Positions 60,054 to 64,000 of a stretch of 64,000 bases of DNA are shown in pieces (the stretch's first letter is position 1; each line of letters opens with the position of its first letter). Source of the stretch: Sphingobium psychrophilum (GTDB taxonomy: Bacteria > Pseudomonadota > Alphaproteobacteria > Sphingomonadales > Sphingomonadaceae); the NCBI RefSeq assembly GCF_012927105.1, contig NZ_JABBFV010000005.1:124001-188000 (forward strand), in the 5' to 3' direction. Made by a program: the position numbers and the translations under genes. The notes beneath the pieces were generated by a model. That model saw only the letters and a program-made list of their open reading frames with translations. It was not told the origin of the DNA and did not search any database.

Positions 60054-61091
60054 ATGAAAGCGCTCGTTTATCAGGGTCCCGGCGCCAAGGCGCTCGAAGA
60101 CCGGCCCAAGCCCGAAATCCGTGACGCCGGCGACGCGGTCGTCCGCATCACGCGGACGACGATCTGCGGGACGGACCTGCATATCCTGAAGGGCGACGTC
60201 GCGACCTGCGCGCCGGGCCGCATCCTCGGTCATGAAGGCGTGGGCGTGGTCGAGGCGATCGGCGCGGGCGTCACCGTCTTCAAGCCGGGCGACCGCGTGC
60301 TCATCTCGTGCGTCACCGCCTGCGGCCGGTGCGACTATTGCCGTCGCGGCATGTATTCGCATTGCACGACGGGAGGCTGGATCCTCGGCAACACAATCGA
60401 CGGCACCCAGGCCGAATATGTCCGCATCCCCCATGCCGACACCAGCCTCTACCCGGTCCCCGAGGGCGCCGACGAGGAGGCTCTGGTGATGCTGAGCGAC
60501 ATCTTGCCAACCGGCTTCGAATGCGGCGTGCTCAACGGCAAGGTCGCGCCCGGGAGCAGCGTCGCCATCGTCGGCGCGGGTCCGATCGGGCTTGCGACAT
60601 TGCTGACCGCCCAATTCTATTCGCCCGCCCAGATCATCATGATCGACCTCGACGACAACCGGCTCGAGGTCGCCCGCCGTTTCGGCGCGACGCACACCGT
60701 CAACAGCGCCGACGGCAAGGCGGCAGATGCGGTGAAGGCGCTGACCGAAGGGCGCGGCGTCGACGCCGCGATCGAGGCGGTCGGCATCCCCGCCACCTTC
60801 CTGCTGTGCCAGGATATCGTCGCGCCGGGCGGCGTGATCGCCAATATCGGCGTCCACGGCTCCAAGGTCGATCTCCATCTGGAGCGGCTCTGGTCGCACA
60901 ACATCTCGATCACGACGCGGCTGGTCGACACCGCGACGACGCCGATGCTGCTCAAGACGGTCCAATCGAAGAAAATCGATCCCAAGCTGCTGATCACGCA
61001 TCGTTTCGCGCTGGCGGACATTCTTGATGCCTATGACACCTTCGGCCGCGCCGCGGCGACCCAGGCGCTGAAAGTGATCATAGAAGCTTGA
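60054..61091 (+). CDS. Zinc-dependent alcohol dehydrogenase, MDR family
   Basis: The 345-residue protein has the catalytic zinc motifs CGTDLH (about 37-42) and GHEGVGVVEAIG (about 59-70), structural zinc cysteines in CGRCDYCRRGMYSHC (about 89-103) and the coenzyme motif GAGPIGLATLL (about 172-182). It would oxidise or reduce short alcohols/aldehydes with NAD(P). ATG 60054 follows GAGAGG. It is coupled to the next gene by a TTGA overlap. Confidence 0.9.
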   Translation: MKALVYQGPGAKALEDRPKPEIRDAGDAVVRITRTTICGTDLHILKGDVATCAPGRILGHEGVGVVEAIGAGVTVFKPGDRVLISCVTACGRCDYCRRGMYSHCTTGGWILGNTIDGTQAEYVRIPHADTSLYPVPEGADEEALVMLSDILPTGFECGVLNGKVAPGSSVAIVGAGPIGLATLLTAQFYSPAQIIMIDLDDNRLEVARRFGATHTVNSADGKAADAVKALTEGRGVDAAIEAVGIPATFLLCQDIVAPGGVIANIGVHGSKVDLHLERLWSHNISITTRLVDTATTPMLLKTVQSKKIDPKLLITHRFALADILDAYDTFGRAAATQALKVIIEA

Positions 61092-62212
61092 CGACCGGGA
61101 CCGATCCTGACCCTCTGCCGCGCTATCGCTCCAATCTCCAGGGCGAGGTCGACGGCGCGGCGGTCTATGCGGCTTTGGCCGAGAGCGAGGCCGACCCGAA
61201 ACTGGCCGAGGTGTTCCACCGGCTCGCCGCGGTCGAGCAGGCCCATGGCGAGTTCTGGCGCAAGCGGATCGAAGCGGGCGGCGGCCATTTCTCGCCCACC
61301 CCTTCCGCAAGTGCGCGCGTGCTCGCCTGGCTCGCCCAGCGGTTCGGGCCAGCCTTCGTCCTGCCCGCGCTCGCGGCCAGCGAGGAGCGCGGCAGCACAG
61401 CCTATGACGCACAGCCCGAGGCGAAGGCCGCCGGGCTTCCCGCCGATGAGCGATCGCATGCCGTGCTGATGCGGGCCGCCGCCGGCAAAGGAGGTCTTTC
61501 AGGACCGACGATCGCGCTCCTCGAGGGACGCCACCGCGGCGGTGGCAACACATTGCGCGCCGCCGTGCTCGGAGCCAATGACGGCCTCGTCTCCAATTTC
61601 AGCCTGGTGATGGGTGTGGCCGGCGCCGCCGCGGCGGACAATACGCTGTTGCTCACGGGGCTTGCCGGTCTTGTCGCGGGCGCCTGCTCGATGGCGATGG
61701 GCGAATGGCTGTCGGTCACAAGCTCGCGCGAACTCTACCAGAGCCAGATCGCGACCGAAGCCGAAGAGTTGCGCGAGGTTCCCGAGGAAGAGGAGGAGGA
61801 GCTTGTTCTGATCTATCAGGCCAAAGGCATCGCCGAACCACAGGCGCGCGCGCTGGCGGAGCGGCTGCTGGGCAATGAAGGAACCGCGCTCGACACGCTG
61901 GCGCGCGAGGAGCTCGGGATCGATCCGGATCAGCTCGGCGGGTCCGCCTGGACGGCCGCGACATGGTCGTTCCTGCTCTTTGCGACCGGCGCGATCATCC
62001 CGGTCGCGCCGTTCCTGCTGCTCTCGGGGCGACCGGCGCTGATCGCCAGCCTGGCCGCCAGCGGCCTTGCCCTCGCGCTGATCGGCGCCGGCACGAGCCT
62101 TTTCACCGGCCGTTCCGCGCTGTTCTCGGCGGCGCGCCAACTCGTCATCGGGATTGCCGCTGCCGCAGTCACCTATGGTGCCGGGGCAATCGTCGGCGTG
62201 TCGCTCGGCTGA
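61088..62212 (+). CDS. Ferritin-like / VIT1-CCC1 transporter fusion
   Basis: The 374-residue protein has a ferritin/rubrerythrin-like helical domain (about 10-135) with metal-ligand glutamates (AVEQAHGEFW). A VIT1/CCC1 domain (about 155-374) follows, with the family opener LRAAVLGANDGLVSNFSLVMGVAG (about 158-181) and five helices. Such membrane-bound ferritin A (MbfA-type) proteins export iron in alphaproteobacteria. The start is TTG 61088, overlapping the alcohol dehydrogenase stop; no better start was found. Confidence 0.88.
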   Translation: MTTGTDPDPLPRYRSNLQGEVDGAAVYAALAESEADPKLAEVFHRLAAVEQAHGEFWRKRIEAGGGHFSPTPSASARVLAWLAQRFGPAFVLPALAASEERGSTAYDAQPEAKAAGLPADERSHAVLMRAAAGKGGLSGPTIALLEGRHRGGGNTLRAAVLGANDGLVSNFSLVMGVAGAAAADNTLLLTGLAGLVAGACSMAMGEWLSVTSSRELYQSQIATEAEELREVPEEEEEELVLIYQAKGIAEPQARALAERLLGNEGTALDTLAREELGIDPDQLGGSAWTAATWSFLLFATGAIIPVAPFLLLSGRPALIASLAASGLALALIGAGTSLFTGRSALFSAARQLVIGIAAAAVTYGAGAIVGVSLG

Positions 62213-62359
62213 CGGCCACGATGAAGCCGTCGCCAAGAGCCCGCGGCGTGAAACATCAATATGGAAGGACGCGAGCATGGGGGATCGACCCCTAAGTAAC
62301 ATTCCCGATTCTCCGGGCGCTTCCTGAGAGGGACAAGAATTGCGTCAACGGAGGGCGCC

Positions 62360-63115
62360 ATGCACAGTGTCTCACTTCACCGGGATCCGGATATATCCAC
62401 GCGTGAGACTATTCACGATCTGCGCAACCTCTTCGGCGTCGTGGCCTCCGCGCGGCACATGCTGGACGACAGGCCGACGGGCGATCGGCGGACATTGCTG
62501 CTCGACGCGATCGAGGACGCCGCGTTGCGCGGGGGACGACTTACCAGCGCGATGCTCGGGCAAGGCCGATCGGGAGGCGCCGCGACGCGCTTCGACCTCA
62601 ACGAGCATCTCGCCGGCCTCGGATCGCTGATGCGCGCGCGCGCCGGTCGGCACGTCGAAATCCGGTTCGAACCGGCCGCCGGCCCGCTTCCGGTGAAGCT
62701 CGATCCCGCCGATCTGGACGCCGTGATCCTGGAGCTGGTCTCCAACGCCTGCGCGGCGTTCGTGAAGCCGGGCGTCATCCGGATCCGGACCAGGCGGCTC
62801 GGAGGCCGTGTCCGGCTCATCGTCGCCGATAATGGCCGCGGCGTGAGCGCCGCCGAACTCCACGCGGCGCTGCATGGATTCGAACAGTCCTCCGTAAACG
62901 GCTCCGGCCTCGTCCGCGTCCGGCATTTCGTCGAGACCGCCCATGGCCGCCTGCGTTTTCGAAGCCGCGAGAACCGCGGCTCCATCGCTTCCCTGAACTT
63001 GCCGCTGGTCCTCAAGGTCGCCGGCGCTGAGACCGCCGCGACGGCCCCCGCCCGGTGGAATAGAATGACCCGCAAGGAGATCAGACATGAAAAGCGACAG
63101 TCAATTACAGCGTGA
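62360..63115 (+). CDS. Small cytosolic histidine-kinase-like protein
   Basis: The 251-residue protein has a short dimerisation segment with a possible phospho-acceptor His in HDLRNLFGVVASARHML (about 19-35) and a HATPase domain (about 85-215: N-box ELVSNACAAF, G1 VADNGRGV). It has no sensor or transmembrane domain. The HDLRN form of the H-box is found in kinases that lack a separate sensor. The partner is unknown; the orphan receivers near fixLJ are distant candidates. ATG 62360. The 3' end overlaps the BON gene. Confidence 0.78.
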   Translation: MHSVSLHRDPDISTRETIHDLRNLFGVVASARHMLDDRPTGDRRTLLLDAIEDAALRGGRLTSAMLGQGRSGGAATRFDLNEHLAGLGSLMRARAGRHVEIRFEPAAGPLPVKLDPADLDAVILELVSNACAAFVKPGVIRIRTRRLGGRVRLIVADNGRGVSAAELHAALHGFEQSSVNGSGLVRVRHFVETAHGRLRFRSRENRGSIASLNLPLVLKVAGAETAATAPARWNRMTRKEIRHEKRQSITA

Positions 63116-63737
63116 CGTTCTCGATGAGCTGGCGTGGGAGCCGAGCATCGACCACGCCGATATCGGCGTGGCCGTGACGGACGGCGTCGTCACACTTTCC
63201 GGATTCGTCAAAAGCTATCCGCAGAAGATGGCGGCGGAGAAGGCAACCCGGCGCGTTGCTGGGGTCAAGGCGCTCGCCGAGGAGATCAAGGTGCGCTTCG
63301 CCTCCGATCCGAAGACGGCCGATCATGAAATCGCCAAGCGCATCCTCGACATGTTCTCCTGGAACGTCTCGATCCCCGACGACAAGATCGCGGTGAAGGT
63401 CGAGCATGGCTGGGTGACGCTGAGCGGCACGGTCGACTGGTATTATCAGAGTGATGAGGCCAGAAAGGTCGCCGGCAAGGTCAACGGCGTCATCGGCGTC
63501 AGCAACTTGATCGAACTGCACACGCTGCCGACCTCCGGCGACGTCAAGGATCGGATCGTGGCGGCGATCAAGCGCAACGCCGATCTCGACGCCGCTTCGG
63601 TCACCGTGTTCACCGATGGCGGCAAGGTGACGCTGGGCGGCAAGGTCAGGGCGTGGAACGAGCGGCAGATCGCCGAGCGCGCTGCATGGGCCGCTCCCGG
63701 CGTGACCAAGGTCGAGGATAATATCGTCGTCGTCTGA
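63087..63737 (+). CDS. Triple BON-domain protein (copy B)
   Basis: The 216-residue protein has three BON repeats and is about 89% identical by eye to copy A at 22577-23230. Stretches in the middle (for example codons 62-115) are nearly identical at DNA level. AAGGAG precedes ATG 63087. It overlaps the end of the kinase gene by 29 nt. Copy A lies on the other strand, so the two are inverted repeats. Confidence 0.88.
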   Translation: MKSDSQLQRDVLDELAWEPSIDHADIGVAVTDGVVTLSGFVKSYPQKMAAEKATRRVAGVKALAEEIKVRFASDPKTADHEIAKRILDMFSWNVSIPDDKIAVKVEHGWVTLSGTVDWYYQSDEARKVAGKVNGVIGVSNLIELHTLPTSGDVKDRIVAAIKRNADLDAASVTVFTDGGKVTLGGKVRAWNERQIAERAAWAAPGVTKVEDNIVVV

Positions 63738-64000
63738 CCTTCGTCTGGCGAATGGCGGAGCGGCTGCCGACGATTTCCGGCGGCCGCATCCGCGCCATCT
63801 CTTCTGAATTTGAAGCTTCGTTGATCGCGGCGCCATCCGCGCCGATAGGCTGCTCAGCCAACGTCCGGATGAATGCCGCCCAGAATATCGTCCCAAATAC
63901 TGTTTTCGTGGCGGCAAGTCCTGCTTGGGTTGCTTCGCTTGCAACGCGTCGGACACTCTCCGCCGAAACAATGGACATGGGCAAGTTCGAGTGGGAGAAA
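63738..64000. other. Right-edge region without a supported gene
   Basis: 263 nt to the window edge. A minus-strand frame is open from the edge to 63646, but it would overlap the BON gene and has no family features. An ATG at 63971 (MDMGKFEWEK) on the plus strand could begin a gene outside the window, with no strong ribosome-binding site. No firm call. Confidence 0.3.

Noticed and set aside
1..64000. CRISPR arrays, tRNA, rRNA or riboswitches
   Set aside because: No regularly spaced repeats, cloverleaf-like sequences or known leader motifs were noticed on either strand by eye; a tRNA or covariance-model scan would settle this.

Overview
This is a gene-dense, GC-rich window with compact, overlapping reading frames. 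The gene families (a FixL/FixJ oxygen-sensing pair, a NdvB-type cyclic glucan synthase, a CopABCD/ECF copper locus, a PHA synthase operon) point to an alphaproteobacterium. I favour a sphingomonad, but that is an inference made without database searches. No rRNA, tRNA or CRISPR array was seen.

Layout. (1) 0-3.5 kb: the end of an RbbA-type ABC exporter, its YhhJ partner permease, two small envelope genes and qorB. (2) 3.5-12.8 kb, minus strand: a tightly coupled run from a PHA synthase through a MaoC/phosphotransacetylase fusion, acetate kinase and a FabI-like reductase to a complete Mla/MCE phospholipid transport set and a GNAT acetyltransferase, with a fossil of phospholipase A1 in the middle. 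(3) 13.4-17 kb: fixL and fixJ (the FixL keeps its haem histidine), plus two stand-alone receivers, one degenerate. (4) 17.7-31 kb: a stress/dormancy block with three universal stress proteins, an erythromycin-esterase-like gene, a hydrolase, a phosphoribosyltransferase, Hsp20, an APH/AAA fusion kinase, BON proteins, an L,D-transpeptidase and cyclopropane fatty acid synthase. (5) 31-39.4 kb: a 2818-residue cyclic beta-1,2-glucan synthase coupled to a universal stress gene. (6) 39.5-47.1 kb: a decayed copper-ATPase/cueR locus beside an IS5-family element, then a ferric-reductase-like flavocytochrome, a nitroreductase, an ABC-2 exporter, a flavin reductase-like protein and a zinc alcohol dehydrogenase. 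(7) 47.3-57.7 kb: a copper-resistance island (DUF305 protein, P-type ATPase, copC, copD, multicopper oxidase copA, copB) with its own CnrYXH-like anti-sigma/sensor/ECF sigma module. (8) 57.7-64 kb: HdeD, BON proteins, a zinc alcohol dehydrogenase, a ferritin/VIT1 fusion and a small histidine kinase.

How it may work together. Regions 2-5 resemble a hypoxia-survival regulon. A haem oxygen sensor sits beside genes whose families recur in the mycobacterial DosR dormancy regulon (Usp, Hsp20, phosphoribosyltransferase plus erythromycin esterase, APH/AAA kinase, nitroreductase) and beside an acetyl-CoA to acetate ATP-yielding route joined to polymer synthesis and membrane-lipid transport. TACGTA-type palindromes near several of these genes are candidate FixJ sites.

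Region 7 carries the clearest regulatory code in the window: four promoters share GAGGGY-type and TGCGTAT-type boxes exactly 12 nt apart, in front of the sigma module, copCD, the DUF305 gene and copAB. Several genes carry apparent frameshifts (the esterase-like gene, copD, a PIN toxin) and some are fossils (pldA, pncA, cueR). These should be confirmed against reads before being treated as biology.
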